64,000 bases of DNA. Source: Aquimarina sp. MAR_2010_214. GTDB taxonomy: Bacteria; Bacteroidota; Bacteroidia; Flavobacteriales; Flavobacteriaceae. The notes below the pieces were generated by a model that was not told the origin of the DNA, did no database searches, and saw only the letters and a list, made by a program, of their open reading frames with translations. The first letter of the stretch is position 1. The number at the start of each line of letters is the position of its first letter. This document shows positions 17,967-28,792 of this stretch, piece by piece. Position numbers and translations under genes: made by a program. Location of the stretch: positions 2,046,001 through 2,110,000 of the forward strand of contig NZ_PJMS01000001.1 in assembly GCF_002846555.1 (NCBI RefSeq), read 5' to 3'.

Positions 17967-19075
17967 CTACCAATTTGGAATTTCGGTAAGAGGTCTATAA
18001 TCTTCAGTCCAATTTTTTTCTCCTACTTTTTTTAATCCTAGTTTGGCAATCCAATAGGGTAATTTAGAGAGTTTTTCTCGTTTTTGATTGCGAGCTCTGG
18101 TCCAATCTATGCGATTAATCCTGTTTTTTGAAAATGTAGAAGCCATGTTGCTCCAATCTTCATTTTTTAATAAGCCAGATAATACAACGGCATCTTCAAG
18201 TGCCAAAGCACCACCTTGTGCCATAAAAGGAGGCATCCCGTGAGCTGCATCTCCTATGAGAACAACTCTGTCACTGCCCATAATCGGTAATTGAGCAAGC
18301 TCTTCTAGATCATTCCAATAGGCATCATCGGGATCCCAGTTGTTAAGAATTTCGGGAACCGGAGAAGCAAATTTTTTAAAAGGCTCCATATATTGCTTTC
18401 TGTCATATGTTTTAAAACCTTTTGTTTTTCTATTTACATAGCAATATGCCGAATCCTTATCGGTAGGGATAATGAGAAATTGTCCTACTGAGCTTATAAA
18501 TAGAGTCCAGGAATTAATGTCTTTTGGTTTTTTAATCATAAAACGACATACCTGTGTGGTTACTTTTCTTAGAGGGATATCTCCCAAAACTAAATTTCTG
18601 GTCTTAGAATACAGTCCATCTGCTCCTATAACCAGATCATATTCTTCTTTAGAACCACTAGAAAATTCTATTTCTACAGATTGTGGATTTGTTTTTAAGC
18701 TCTCAATAGTAGTGTTAAAAGTAATGTCAATATTGTTTATTCCATCAATAAGAATATCATGAAGTGTTTTTCTTTTTATACCAAGACATGGTTTTTCTCT
18801 ATCCCATATTTTTTCTAGATCTAAATCTAGTATTGCTTCTGCTTTGGCGTTTTTTATATTGCGATAATCTATAATAAATCCTTGCTCTCGTGCAATAGTA
18901 CCTAGCCCTATTTTATCTAATGCAACAACTCCGTTAGAAGGTAAATACAATCCAGTTCCAGATATTTGCCATTTGGGTTGTTTTTCTATTAACTTAACTT
19001 CATATCCTTGGTTTTGAAGCATCCTTGCGGTTGCAAGACCAGCAATGCCTCCCCAGAAATTAATATTTTTTTCAT
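17967..19075 (-). pseudogene. FAD-dependent monooxygenase with a frameshift in the dinucleotide-binding loop
   Basis: The uninterrupted frame (17967-19022) gives 351 residues that start within the Rossmann fold (MLQNQGYEVKLIEK). The missing N-terminus is found upstream in another frame: the ATG at 19075 reads MKKILISG, and after one extra base the other frame reads GIAGLATARMLQ. Restoring one G in the run at 19051-19054 gives the expected GGGIAGL motif. The rest is a typical flavoprotein aromatic-ring hydroxylase: YDLVIGADGLYSKTRN and VVLIGDAAHGMPPFMAQGGALALEDA. It is either a recent pseudogene or a homopolymer sequencing error. As it stands it cannot bind FAD normally. Confidence 0.85.
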
Positions 19076-19132
19076 ATTAAGTTGGTGTATGATTTTGAGT
19101 AAATTTAGAAGTTTTGAGCGGTATACCCAAAC

Positions 19133-19161
19133 AAAAAAAAGTGCCATTTGGCACTTTTTTT
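19133..19161. terminator. Bidirectional terminator downstream of pruA
   Basis: A GTGCC/GGCAC stem with a two-base loop is extended by facing A and T runs on either side. It lies directly after the pruA stop on the minus strand and before the monooxygenase start. Confidence 0.85.
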
Positions 19162-19179
19162 ATATATAATTAATTGAGA

Positions 19180-20808
19180 TTATTCTCCTAAAAAAGGGTA
19201 TCTATAATCTGCTGGAGAAACAAATGTCTCCTTTATCATACGTGGTGATACCCAACGTAATAAGTTGAGGTATGAACCTGCTTTATCATTCGTTCCAGAA
19301 GCTCTTGCTCCACCAAATGGTTGCTGCCCTACAACAGCTCCAGTACATTTGTCGTTAATGTAGAAGTTACCCGCACAGTTTTCTAATGCTTTAGTTGCTT
19401 CTGCTGCAGCATAACGATCTGTAGAAAATATAGCTCCAGTTAATGCATATTCACTGGTTCCATCTACTAATTTTAATGTCTCACTCCATTGATTATCATC
19501 ATATACATAAATGGTAATTACAGGACCAAATAGTTCTGTGCACATTGTAGTATATTTTGGATCTTTTGCAACGATCACAGTTGGTTCGATGAAATATCCT
19601 TTGGACTTATCATAATTACCACCAGCTATAATTTCTGCATCAGCATCATTTTTTACCTGATCAATATATTTAGCTAATTTGTCAAATGATCCTTCGTGTA
19701 TCACTGCAGTGATAAAGTTACTCATATCTTCTGGTGATCCCATTTTGAAAGACTTAACATCTTCTTTTAGGTATTTTTCTACATCTGCCCATAGACTCTT
19801 TGGTATATAAGCTCTGGATGCTGCGCTACATTTTTGCCCCTGAAACTCAAATGCTCCACGAGAAATGCCAGTGGCAACTTGTTTTGCATTTGCACTAGGG
19901 TGTGCCATAATAAAATCTTTACCACCAGTTTCTCCTACAATTCTTGGATAGGTTTTATAGTTGTGAATATTGGTGCCGATTTTTGCCCAAATATCTTTAA
20001 ATACGTGAGTACTTCCTGTAAAATGTATTCCTGCAAAATCAGGACTTGCTAAAACAGTATCGGTGATCATTACCGGGTCTCCATATACTACATTGATTAC
20101 ACCATCAGGTACACCAGCTTCTTTAAAGATGTCGACGATAACTTTTGCAGAATAGATCTGACTATCACTTGGTTTCCATACTACAGTATTCCCCATTAGT
20201 GCAGCACTGGCGGGTAGATTTCCTGCAATTGCTGTAAAATTAAAAGGAGTAATTGCATATACAAAACCTTCTAATGGTCGGTACTCTAATCTGTTCCAGG
20301 CTCCAGAAGTAGAATCTGGTTGATCCTCATAGATTTGAGTCATATATTCTACGTTAAAACGTAAAAAATCGATAAACTCACATGCTGCATCAATTTCCGC
20401 CTGAAATATATTTTTAGACTGCGCAAGCATAGTAGCTGCGTTGATTTTTGCACGGTATGGTCCAGCAATAAGTTCTGCAGCTCTTAAAAATACGGCAGCA
20501 CGTTGTTCCCATGCTAAATCAGCCCATTGTTTGCGAGCTTCAAGTGCAGTGTCAATTGCTTTTTGAATGTGTTGTTTTTCTGCTTTGTGATACGTTCCTA
20601 AGATATGTTGATGATCGTGCGGAGGCGACATAGTAGCAGTATCTCCTGTTCTTATTTCTTCACCATTAATATATAAAGGTACGTCTACAGTAGTATTATA
20701 CATTGCTGCATATGCTGCAAGAACTTCCTCTCTTTCCGGTGTTCCGGGAGCATATGACTTTATAGGTTCGTTTATTGCAGTAGGAACTTGAAAAAAACCT
20801 TTTCCCAT
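19180..20808 (-). CDS. pruA: L-glutamate gamma-semialdehyde (1-pyrroline-5-carboxylate) dehydrogenase
   Basis: This 542-residue NAD-dependent aldehyde dehydrogenase oxidises glutamate semialdehyde to glutamate in proline breakdown. The catalytic cysteine lies in FEFQGQKCSAASRAY and the general-base glutamate in GETGGKDF. Other ALDH motifs are ITPFNFTAIAGNLPASAAL, FTGSTHVF and CTELFGPV. The length and N-terminus (MGKGFFQVPTAINEP) fit stand-alone PruA of the eukaryote-like type found in Bacteroidota. No proline dehydrogenase is nearby. A -7 box lies upstream at 20881-20874. Confidence 0.94.
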   Translation of the reverse strand: MGKGFFQVPTAINEPIKSYAPGTPEREEVLAAYAAMYNTTVDVPLYINGEEIRTGDTATMSPPHDHQHILGTYHKAEKQHIQKAIDTALEARKQWADLAWEQRAAVFLRAAELIAGPYRAKINAATMLAQSKNIFQAEIDAACEFIDFLRFNVEYMTQIYEDQPDSTSGAWNRLEYRPLEGFVYAITPFNFTAIAGNLPASAALMGNTVVWKPSDSQIYSAKVIVDIFKEAGVPDGVINVVYGDPVMITDTVLASPDFAGIHFTGSTHVFKDIWAKIGTNIHNYKTYPRIVGETGGKDFIMAHPSANAKQVATGISRGAFEFQGQKCSAASRAYIPKSLWADVEKYLKEDVKSFKMGSPEDMSNFITAVIHEGSFDKLAKYIDQVKNDADAEIIAGGNYDKSKGYFIEPTVIVAKDPKYTTMCTELFGPVITIYVYDDNQWSETLKLVDGTSEYALTGAIFSTDRYAAAEATKALENCAGNFYINDKCTGAVVGQQPFGGARASGTNDKAGSYLNLLRWVSPRMIKETFVSPADYRYPFLGE

Positions 20809-21119
20809 GATGTTATGTGTTAATTTAAATTAGTAAGATGTATTTATCTAATGATATCTGTTATTTAAGATAGCAAAGATAGAAAATTATACAGGCTAAA
20901 ATCTATTTTAACCTTTTATACCAAAAAAATCTGCAAAATGTTTTAATTCACATTTTACTCCTCGTGTTTTACAGCTGTACTTGTCTTTTCATATTGTAGA
21001 TTATTTTAAAATAATCACTAGACGTTAAACAGAAAGCTACTTCTCTATTTGGTATTGTAAAGATGTAGAGTATGTAATTTTTTTTGTAAGTTGTGAGATA
21101 TTTAGCCGACCCAAAATTT
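20809..21119. other. Divergent intergenic region between pruA and the NRDE gene
   Basis: About 310 bp without a gene. It contains the minus-strand -7 box for pruA near 20878. I saw nothing else of note. Confidence 0.5.
20874..20881 (-). promoter_or_regulatory. -7 box upstream of pruA
   Basis: The minus strand reads TATCTTTG (TAnnTTTG). A TTT 17 nt upstream may act as a weak -33 element. It lies 65 nt before the pruA ATG. Confidence 0.45.
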
Positions 21120-21836
21120 ATGTGTACAGTAACATTAATCCCAACTCAAGAAAATAATTTCATACTAACCTCTAATCGTGATGAGGCAGTAAATCGAAAA
21201 ACACTACTTCCTGAATTTTATCAGGTAAATAAGACCAGAATGCTGTTTCCTAAAGATGCTGTAGCTGGTGGAACCTGGATTGGTGTCAGTGATAAAAATA
21301 CTATGATTTGCTTGCTTAATGGTGGATTCGAAGTTCATGAAAGATCAGCATCATATAGACAAAGTAGAGGTGTAGTGGTGAGAGATTTGTTGGAAGCCGA
21401 TGATTTAGAAAATGCAATTTTAAATTATAATTATAAGGGGATAGAGCCTTTTACAATTGTAGCTGCAAATTGGCAATCTGATCTTTTATTTTTTGAACTG
21501 GTTTGGGATGGAGAACAAAAGCATCTTAGGAGATTAGAAAAGGAAACCCATATATGGTCTTCTTCTACTTTGTATACTAAAGATATGAAAGCAACACGCG
21601 AAAAGTGGTTTGCTACTTATGAAAATCAAAACATACTAACTCCTAATACTCTTTTGAACTTTCATAAAAATGCCGGAGTGGGAGATAAAGATATTGATCT
21701 GCAAATTGACAGAGGTTTTTTAAAAACCAGAAGTATTACTCAAATTGTGAAGAATGAAGAAGAGATTTCTATGCGATACGAAAATCTGCAAAATAAAGAA
21801 GTAAGCACTGTTGTTTTTGAAGCTATAACGGCTTAA
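21120..21836 (+). CDS. NRDE (TANGO2-like) family protein
   Basis: A 238-residue protein with the family's defining start: Met-Cys-Thr at the N-terminus and the NRDE motif in LTSNRDEAVNRKT. GGTWIGVSDKN and LLNGGFE are also conserved. Family members are proposed Ntn-hydrolase-like proteins in which Cys2 becomes the N-terminal residue. Human TANGO2 is linked to lipid and haem metabolism, but the bacterial role is not settled. The start at 21120 is chosen over the upstream ATG at 21093 because it places Cys at position 2. Confidence 0.85.
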   Translation: MCTVTLIPTQENNFILTSNRDEAVNRKTLLPEFYQVNKTRMLFPKDAVAGGTWIGVSDKNTMICLLNGGFEVHERSASYRQSRGVVVRDLLEADDLENAILNYNYKGIEPFTIVAANWQSDLLFFELVWDGEQKHLRRLEKETHIWSSSTLYTKDMKATREKWFATYENQNILTPNTLLNFHKNAGVGDKDIDLQIDRGFLKTRSITQIVKNEEEISMRYENLQNKEVSTVVFEAITA

Positions 21837-21862
21837 GAAAACTATCTAAAATTTATGTAAAA

Positions 21863-22855
21863 TTGAATTATACAGGTAAAATAATTTCACTTGCTTATCC
21901 TGATACATTTGTAAAACATTCTGATGAGCCTTCAACCAAAGTGCTTTTAGCTTTAGGGTTAGGGAAACATAGCTATATCAAAGCGGGTCATGCTGCTCTT
22001 GTTCTTATTGAAAATGAAACAGGTAAAGCAGAGTATTATGATTTTGGTAGGTATATTACGCCACCAGGGTATGGCAGAGTAAGAAGTGCGGTTACCGATG
22101 TAGAATTAGAAATACCATTTAAAGCCACTATAACACCTGATGCGAAGTTGGGTAATGTAGAAGAGTTTTTACTTTGGTTAGAAGCAAATCCAGATAAAAC
22201 ACATGGTGACGGGCGATTAGTAGCTTCTGTGTGTGACTATATTCATTATGAAGAGGCAAGCAACTATGTGTTGTCTGTCCAGGGAAAAGGAAGCTTACCA
22301 TATAAGGCTTTTGGAAAAGTAGGAAGCAACTGCTCGAGAATTGTTACCGATACTATTTTGGCAAGTACAGATTATACTAAAATCAGAAAACCACTATTGC
22401 GTAATAAAATGTTTACACCTAGTCCTTTGGGCAATGTAGAAAAAGGAGCGGCAGGTAATTTAATTTACCAGGTAGAACAAGGAAAGTTGAACGTGTATCC
22501 AGGATCTGTTTTTAAAGAAAATCTGACTAATTATTTTGATAAAAATATCCCGGAAATGAAACAGAGTCATATTGTAGACCCCAAAGGGTTTTTAAAAAAT
22601 GCTCATTTCCTTTCGGGTACAGGTAGTAGTGCTTATTTTACGTTAGAAAAATCTTTAGAAAAAGGTTTATTCGAAATTACGAGGTATACCGAGTATGGTG
22701 AAGAGGATTTTGTGGGTCTCTTTATAGTGGTGGAGGGCAGTTTTGATATTTCAAAAACATATAGATTTGTATATGATTCTAATTGTAAATACTGTCATGT
22801 AGAACAAAATGGGAAGAAAATCAGATTCGAATTGGTGAGGAGGGTTGTTAGTTAA
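21863..22855 (+). CDS. Hypothetical protein, possibly permuted papain-like fold
   Basis: A 330-residue soluble protein that I relate only loosely to a Bacteroidota family of unknown function (DUF6695-like). It carries an early histidine in KAGHAALVLIENETG and a later cysteine in GSNCSRIVTDTILAS. This His-before-Cys order is typical of permuted NlpC/P60 or LRAT-like cysteine hydrolases. That role is inference. There is no ATG at the 5' end in frame, and TTG at 21863 is the best start. It follows the NRDE gene by 26 bp and may share its transcript. Its last 8 bp overlap the end of the convergent apaG. Confidence 0.65.
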   Translation: MNYTGKIISLAYPDTFVKHSDEPSTKVLLALGLGKHSYIKAGHAALVLIENETGKAEYYDFGRYITPPGYGRVRSAVTDVELEIPFKATITPDAKLGNVEEFLLWLEANPDKTHGDGRLVASVCDYIHYEEASNYVLSVQGKGSLPYKAFGKVGSNCSRIVTDTILASTDYTKIRKPLLRNKMFTPSPLGNVEKGAAGNLIYQVEQGKLNVYPGSVFKENLTNYFDKNIPEMKQSHIVDPKGFLKNAHFLSGTGSSAYFTLEKSLEKGLFEITRYTEYGEEDFVGLFIVVEGSFDISKTYRFVYDSNCKYCHVEQNGKKIRFELVRRVVS

Positions 22856-23234
22856 GTGCAAAAGGTGCGCTTAATTTGAAACCAGGAATCATGACTTGAA
22901 ATTTTCTTGTAGATGTAAAATTAACCATATTGTAGTGCCCTTTCATTGCACCAAAAGGAGAACTAAGTAAACAGCCGCTATTATACGTATGGGATTCGCC
23001 AGGTTTTAAAACCGGCTTTTTGCCAATTACACCTTCACCTTCTACAATTTCAGTATTATTTAAAGCATCCTTGATTTCCCAGAAACGAGAAGTAAGTTGT
23101 ACAGAATCTTTACTTTGATTTTCTATAGTAATTCGATAACCAAAGGCAAAGTGAATCTTATAGTTCTTATAGAACGTACCTTCAAAAGTCGTATCCACCG
23201 AAATTTTTATTCCTCTGGTAATTTGCTGTACCAT
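22848..23234 (-). CDS. apaG: ApaG domain protein
   Basis: A 128-residue immunoglobulin-like fold protein of the ApaG/CorD family. Conserved pieces are GYRITIENQSKDSVQLTSRFW, EGVIGKKPVLKPGESHTYNSG and GAMKGHYNMV. Mutants of enteric apaG (corD) affect cobalt and magnesium efflux, but the biochemical function is not settled. It lies 1 bp after the DUF3667 gene on the same strand, so the two form a transcription unit. It overlaps the convergent upstream gene by 8 bp. Confidence 0.92.
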   Translation of the reverse strand: MVQQITRGIKISVDTTFEGTFYKNYKIHFAFGYRITIENQSKDSVQLTSRFWEIKDALNNTEIVEGEGVIGKKPVLKPGESHTYNSGCLLSSPFGAMKGHYNMVNFTSTRKFQVMIPGFKLSAPFALN

Positions 23235-23235
23235 A

Positions 23236-24390
23236 TCAAAATATAAACACTGACCCTACTATAGTTAATATAGAGCCTATTCCTGCTAAGATAAAAAATA
23301 ATACGTTCACAAGCAGAAATTTAACAATTGTTTTGACCCTTCCTTGGTTATAAAATTTCCGCATTGCTTTGTATAAGTAAAACAAAAAAATAAGTATTGC
23401 AATTCCGAAAAAGGCAGTGGTGTTACTGATTTTCGCAATCAAAAATGAAATACCTATGATTATAAAAAACATAGTCTGTGTGTGAAATATAAATACAAGA
23501 TGCTCCATATAGTTAAAAGGCCTTCTAATGTATATGAGCCAAATACTTAAAGCAAAAAAGGGAAGAAAGAAGAATATGATGAAAGGTAATTTATTAAATA
23601 TAAATTCAAAGAATTCTTGTCCATAGTTTTCTTCTATTGATTTGGTTTTTAGAACTCTATGGTAAATGTATTTATTGTATTGGTTTTTCTCATGTTTTAA
23701 CTCTGATAACGCTCTATAGGTAGATTTCTCTTTTGTTTTATCATAGTAATTTTCATACATGGGCCATAGTTTAAAGCCTCTTTTGAAAAAACCAATACTA
23801 TCAATCTGTTTTTGTGAATAATAGGTGGTTTCTTTTGGTTCGGTTGGTTTGTCATTCAATAAAGGGAATTCCTCAACTTTTAGAATTCCTTCACTAATTT
23901 TTTCTTTGTCTGATTTAGAAATACCATTAGTAGCTAATATTTGATCACTAATTTTCTGCTTTAGCGAATCATCCATTTTGATGTTTTCTTTGATCTCGGT
24001 AATTGCATCTTTTCCGAAGTTAGCTTTGTCTTCAATTTCTGTCCTAAATCCATCAAAATCAATAAATAAGCCGTTAATGATAAAAAAGATGATAGAGACA
24101 CTAAGGTAAAACCGAAATGGGTTAGCATATTTTACTCTTTTACCTTGAGTGTATTCTTTAGAGATTTTTCCGGGTTTAAAAAGTAATGCAATAATGGTGT
24201 GTCTTAAGCGAGAATCATAGGAAAAGATACTGGCAAAAAACTCGCTAAAAAAATCTTTAAGAGATAATCTTTTATTGGTGTTAATTTGCCCGCAATTATG
24301 ACAATATCGATCGATAATATCTAATGGTACATTACAGTTAAGACATTCGCTACCGCGATACTCTTTTAAGAACCTTCCCGTTTCTTTCAT
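23236..24390 (-). CDS. DUF3667 membrane protein with zinc-ribbon N-terminus
   Basis: This 384-residue protein begins with a four-cysteine ribbon (CLNCNVPLD, then YCHNCGQINTNKR). The DUF3667 core follows (LKDFFSEFFASIFSYDSRLRHTI, LLFKPGKISKEYTQGKRVKYANPFRFYL). It has about five membrane segments: one near residue 95, and a cluster from about residue 265 to the end. The middle is hydrophilic. Function is unknown. Its stop overlaps closely with the apaG start, suggesting co-transcription. Confidence 0.85.
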   Translation of the reverse strand: MKETGRFLKEYRGSECLNCNVPLDIIDRYCHNCGQINTNKRLSLKDFFSEFFASIFSYDSRLRHTIIALLFKPGKISKEYTQGKRVKYANPFRFYLSVSIIFFIINGLFIDFDGFRTEIEDKANFGKDAITEIKENIKMDDSLKQKISDQILATNGISKSDKEKISEGILKVEEFPLLNDKPTEPKETTYYSQKQIDSIGFFKRGFKLWPMYENYYDKTKEKSTYRALSELKHEKNQYNKYIYHRVLKTKSIEENYGQEFFEFIFNKLPFIIFFFLPFFALSIWLIYIRRPFNYMEHLVFIFHTQTMFFIIIGISFLIAKISNTTAFFGIAILIFLFYLYKAMRKFYNQGRVKTIVKFLLVNVLFFILAGIGSILTIVGSVFIF

Positions 24391-24505
24391 TTTTGGTTGA
24401 TAGTAGTTTGCTTATGAGGCTAAAAGTAATAATATTTTGTTGTAACATAAAAGTTCTGGATTGTTATGATGTTTTCTGGCTAAGAGGTGATTCTAAATAA
24501 TAAAC

Positions 24506-24535
24506 AAAAAACCACCTTATATAAGGTGGTTTTTT
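24506..24535. terminator. Bidirectional terminator after the dehydrogenase-like giant gene
   Basis: A 30-bp perfect palindrome centred at 24520/24521, with A runs leading in and T runs leading out on both strands. It lies 20 bp after the minus-strand stop at 24555. Confidence 0.85.
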
Positions 24536-24554
24536 AAAACATATTTGATTTTAC

Positions 24555-27500
24555 TTATTTTAAAATAAGCTTTTTAGTTATGGTTTTAGTTTCTGATTTA
24601 ACCGAAACAAAATACATTCCTGATTGTAAATTGTTGAGTTCTATTCTATTTTCAGACATTTTACCGTGTCTTACTATTTTACCTGCTTGATTAACGATTT
24701 TGTAGGTAGAACCATTAAAATTATTCATTCTGATTATAATAAAATCTTTTGCAGGAATTGGATAAATAACAATATCAGAGTTTTCTATACCTGTTTTTAT
24801 ATCTGTATCAAAGTTACGTATTGTAGTATTACCAACACAGAAGTTTTTAGTATCTTCAGAAGTAAATGATCCTCCTGAGGCTAGAACAGTATTAGTAGCA
24901 ACATTGGTTAATTCGTACGATCCGTTACCGTATGTGCAGCAAAGCCCATCATTATATGCATCTTTAATTACAAAAGTATAGCACCCTTTATCTAAAGTTT
25001 TAGTAATGTTTATAGTAGAATTATCTGCTTGTGATTGGTATGACCCTCCAGAGTGTATTACCTTATCATTAGCATCCTTAATTTCCCAACTGGTATCCTC
25101 TGGGTATTCGTCAAAAGTAATACGCAGCTTTACATCATAAGTAGACGATGCTCCAGCGGTAGTTACATTTAGGATGTTACTAGCTGCAGAAACATTTCCT
25201 GCTGCATCTTTAGCTTTTACAGTAAATTGGTATGCTGTGTTAGCAGTTAATCCAGTGATGTTTCTTGTAGTTGCTGTTACCGATCCCAGATTAGTAGTTC
25301 CTTGATATACATCATATCCTGTAACTCCTACATTATCAGTAGCAGCATTCCAAGATAGTGTAAGAGTTGTTTGAGTCACATTAGAAGCTGTTAACCCGGC
25401 AGGAGCAGAAGGAGCTTGAGTATCTGCACCACCAGACCCACCGATCACTACAGTGTAATCTTCTACTTCACCATAATCAAATGATTCACAAGGATTTGGT
25501 ATTCCATTATATTTCATAGATACCCTCATTCTTGTGTTTCCATCTTTTGCAGTTGCAGGTACAGTAAAGCTTCCACTTACTGGAGTAGTTTTAGAAGCTG
25601 CTTTAGTCCATACTTGTTCCCCTGTGTCAGCAAAATCACCATCTTGATTATAATCAATCCATACAGAGTATCCTTCATCATATGTAGTTCCAGGCCATGT
25701 AGGAGTAATGGTAATAGTGTTAGCCCCTCCTTTAGAAAGATTAGTAGATTCAGCAGTAAAATCGCTATACCCACCACTTCCTGCGGCAGAAGTTTTATTG
25801 ATAGTTCCTACTTGAACCTTACCAATATATTCATCATTAGTCTTTTTACCATTAGAAGCACAGTAGTTTAGTTGTACATCGGTGGTTGTAAAGTTTACAG
25901 AAGTGCTGTAATCTGAAGTAGTACCATCGGCACACTTACTTCTTACCTGTACTTCGTAAGCAGTAGAAGGGTTTAATCCAGAAATTATTTTAGAAGTTCC
26001 ATTTTCAGCAGAGGTTGTCCATGTGGTTGTTCCGTTTTTTCTGTACCTCAGGTCATAAGTTGCACCGGCAACTGCGGTCCAGTTAATAGTAGCCGTATCT
26101 GATCCTATTGCAGAAGAAGATACTCCTATAGGTACTGTTGCTGTGCATGACGTGTCTGATGAGTTGCTCCATGAAGCGGTGTTTTTAGCATTTATAGCCC
26201 CTGCTTTAGAAAAATTACCACCTACAAATATTTCTTTAGTGTCAGAAGAGAATGCCATGGTGTTAACAATGATATCTACCCCAACACTAGTGTTAGTTCC
26301 TAAAGCTTTCCATCCAGTGTTTTCAGTCCATTGTGCTATATTGTTGACAATCTTGTTGCTATTGTTATCAGAGGCAGTAGTGAAAGCTCCGGCAGCGTAT
26401 AAATGAGTTCCGTCATGAAGTAATGAACGAACATTGTTGTTAACTCCATTACCTAGTTTCGACCAACTATTGGTTGCAATGTTCCATTTGGCAATTCTAT
26501 TTACAGTTGTATTTCCTGCAAGAGCAAAATTACCGCCAATATAGACTGCAGTTGAGGTAGTTGTAATAGCCTCAACAAATCCACTGGTCCCATCTCCTAA
26601 TGTTCCCCAATTAGATCCGTTCCATGTTGCAATTCTTTTGGCTGTATTACCTCCTGCTTCATCAAAATTACCTCCTACATATAAAGTTCCATCACTCCCT
26701 ATTGCTAAAGATCGAATTTCATTATTAGTTCCTGATTTTTTATTTGTTACATCTTCTAAAGCTGACCATTGACTACCATTCCATTTAGCAATATTTCTTA
26801 CTGGAATTCCATTAATGGTTTTAAATACTCCGCCAACAAAAATATTATTGTTACTATCTGTTTCTATTGTGGCAACTGTTCCATCAATTCCAGAGCCTAA
26901 AGCAGACCATTGTGAACCATTCCATACAGCAATATTATTCGCATTAATTCCGCCAATTTTGGTGAAAACTCCTCCGGCATATAAGTTTCCGTTCGAAGCA
27001 ATTTTTAATGTATTGATACTGCCGTTTGCGCCACTACCCAAAGTAGACCAGCCAGTGTTTTTATTCCACACAGCAATATTATTTGCATTTATATTTCCTG
27101 CTTTGCTAAAATTGCCTCCGTGGTATACGTTTCCATTAGAGTCTGATGCTATTGCTTGCACAACTCCGTTAACTCCTTGGTTTAAGGAAGTCCAAGATCC
27201 GATCCCATTTACTGCAGTGCCAGGAGGAGATGTATTCCCATCGGTGAGTTTGTATATTTTCGCATTACTTCCATAGCTGCTAAAATATAATTCTCCTTCT
27301 GTGTCGACGCCAAAAGAAGAAATATATAATCCATCGGTTTTAAATAATAATTCGCTAGAGGCATTTCCTGTAGATGGATTATAGTTTAGCGCCCATACTC
27401 TACCGCTTAAATAATCTCCAAAAATATATTTAGATTTTATATCGGGAGTCAGGCTAGTAATTTTAGAGCCTCTATATACATAACCTCCAGTAATTGATAC

Positions 27501-28457
27501 ATCGCCTTGGTTATGGTTATGATTAAATATTGGGGATTCTACAGGGCCTGAGATAATTACATTACTGTTGGCTACAGAGGTACCCTCGAACCTACTCCAT
27601 CCATAATTTTTACCATTTTTGATAAGGTTAATTTCCTCAAATGCATTTTGTCCTACATCTGCTCCCCACATTCTTCCTGTAGGTTTATCAAAAGAAAATT
27701 TCCAGGTATTTCTGATGCCATAAGCATAAATTTCATCTAAGCCATCAGTTCCTACAAATGGATTGTCGCTTGGGATTTCATAATTACCATTTGGTAAAAT
27801 CGGATTGTTTTCTACAGGGTTGCTCCCGTCAAGATCAACATCGATACGGCAAATGCTTCCAAATACAGTATTTTTGTTTTGTCCATTACGTTTAGGGTCA
27901 TTTGCTCCACCACCATCTCCAAAAGAGATATAAAGATAAGAATCTGGGCCAAACCCTATTTTTCCTCCATTATGATTGCTGTTATCTTGATTTTTGTCAA
28001 ATTGAAAGAGTATGAGTTCGCTATTGGGATCTGCAAGGTTAGGGTTGTCTGTTTTAACGGTAAAACGGGATAACACCATTCGTGTAGAAATTCCAGAAAC
28101 AGGACTGTTTTTAGTATAGTACACATATAAATAACCGTTACTAGTATAATTAGGATGAAAAGCAAGACCTAAAAGCCCTAGTTCTTGACCGTTAGAGAAT
28201 TGAACACGATCCGTAATGTTGAGGAAAGTTTTTACCTGAGATGAGGTTACGTTTTCATTTTTTGGAAATACTTTAATTTTTCCGCTTTGTTCCACAATAA
28301 ACATTCGATCTGCCCCATTGTTTAAACATTGAATTTCTACAGGGAAATCAAAACTGATATTAGGAAAAATAGATTTGTAAGTGATTTGTGAATAAGTATA
28401 ACCGCAGGTGAGTATAGCGATCATAATAAATAGATGAATTTTGAATAAAGTTTTCAT
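24555..28457 (-). CDS. Secreted PQQ-dependent sugar dehydrogenase-like mosaic protein with T9SS type A tail
   Basis: 1300 residues. In order: signal peptide (1-23); GSDH-type glucose/sorbosone dehydrogenase propeller (about 30-405, with [22 protein letters not shown] and [13 protein letters not shown]); a second repeat region (about 415-765) with eight or so copies of a [16 protein letters not shown] blade; fibronectin III (about 770-860); GEVED domain ([25 protein letters not shown], about 866-985); second fibronectin III (about 1000-1095); a domain with DAYNDGLCC (about 1100-1190); and a type A sorting domain (last 75 residues, [12 protein letters not shown] to TKKLILK). It should be exported by the T9SS and anchored or released. 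A carbohydrate-oxidising role is likely but not shown. Confidence 0.88.
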   Translation of the reverse strand: MKTLFKIHLFIMIAILTCGYTYSQITYKSIFPNISFDFPVEIQCLNNGADRMFIVEQSGKIKVFPKNENVTSSQVKTFLNITDRVQFSNGQELGLLGLAFHPNYTSNGYLYVYYTKNSPVSGISTRMVLSRFTVKTDNPNLADPNSELILFQFDKNQDNSNHNGGKIGFGPDSYLYISFGDGGGANDPKRNGQNKNTVFGSICRIDVDLDGSNPVENNPILPNGNYEIPSDNPFVGTDGLDEIYAYGIRNTWKFSFDKPTGRMWGADVGQNAFEEINLIKNGKNYGWSRFEGTSVANSNVIISGPVESPIFNHNHNQGDVSITGGYVYRGSKITSLTPDIKSKYIFGDYLSGRVWALNYNPSTGNASSELLFKTDGLYISSFGVDTEGELYFSSYGSNAKIYKLTDGNTSPPGTAVNGIGSWTSLNQGVNGVVQAIASDSNGNVYHGGNFSKAGNINANNIAVWNKNTGWSTLGSGANGSINTLKIASNGNLYAGGVFTKIGGINANNIAVWNGSQWSALGSGIDGTVATIETDSNNNIFVGGVFKTINGIPVRNIAKWNGSQWSALEDVTNKKSGTNNEIRSLAIGSDGTLYVGGNFDEAGGNTAKRIATWNGSNWGTLGDGTSGFVEAITTTSTAVYIGGNFALAGNTTVNRIAKWNIATNSWSKLGNGVNNNVRSLLHDGTHLYAAGAFTTASDNNSNKIVNNIAQWTENTGWKALGTNTSVGVDIIVNTMAFSSDTKEIFVGGNFSKAGAINAKNTASWSNSSDTSCTATVPIGVSSSAIGSDTATINWTAVAGATYDLRYRKNGTTTWTTSAENGTSKIISGLNPSTAYEVQVRSKCADGTTSDYSTSVNFTTTDVQLNYCASNGKKTNDEYIGKVQVGTINKTSAAGSGGYSDFTAESTNLSKGGANTITITPTWPGTTYDEGYSVWIDYNQDGDFADTGEQVWTKAASKTTPVSGSFTVPATAKDGNTRMRVSMKYNGIPNPCESFDYGEVEDYTVVIGGSGGADTQAPSAPAGLTASNVTQTTLTLSWNAATDNVGVTGYDVYQGTTNLGSVTATTRNITGLTANTAYQFTVKAKDAAGNVSAASNILNVTTAGASSTYDVKLRITFDEYPEDTSWEIKDANDKVIHSGGSYQSQADNSTINITKTLDKGCYTFVIKDAYNDGLCCTYGNGSYELTNVATNTVLASGGSFTSEDTKNFCVGNTTIRNFDTDIKTGIENSDIVIYPIPAKDFIIIRMNNFNGSTYKIVNQAGKIVRHGKMSENRIELNNLQSGMYFVSVKSETKTITKKLILK

Positions 28458-28792
28458 TGAGAGTAGTTTTAAGAGAGTTATAATAATATAAACAATAAAA
28501 AAAGTGGTTTTATTGTATGGTTAATTAGGTTGTGTTTAATGAACTACTTGAAATTAATCTTCAACTAAATATTTGTATGGTGAAGTGTGTTGGAGGTGTC
28601 GTTTTTAATAGTTGTTTTATAAGAAGTGTTGATATAATGCAGACGACTCTTGGAAAAGCAAGGTTAAATCTTACTTTTTAAAGAAAAAAAGTGATGATTA
28701 TAGATAAATTGATTCAAAAAATGAGCAAGTCTCTTGAAATTGATATTTTGACAATAAAAAGAAGTAAAAACTAAAAAATGAATGTAATTATC
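28458..28792. other. Intergenic region with no recognised gene
   Basis: About 335 bp between two minus-strand genes. It should contain the promoter of the dehydrogenase-like gene, but I found no clear TAnnTTTG box and no stable hairpin. Confidence 0.4.

Noticed and set aside
19133-19161. Hairpin before the monooxygenase as a riboswitch
   Set aside because: It is a simple short stem with A/T flanks and lies after the pruA stop, so a terminator explains it.
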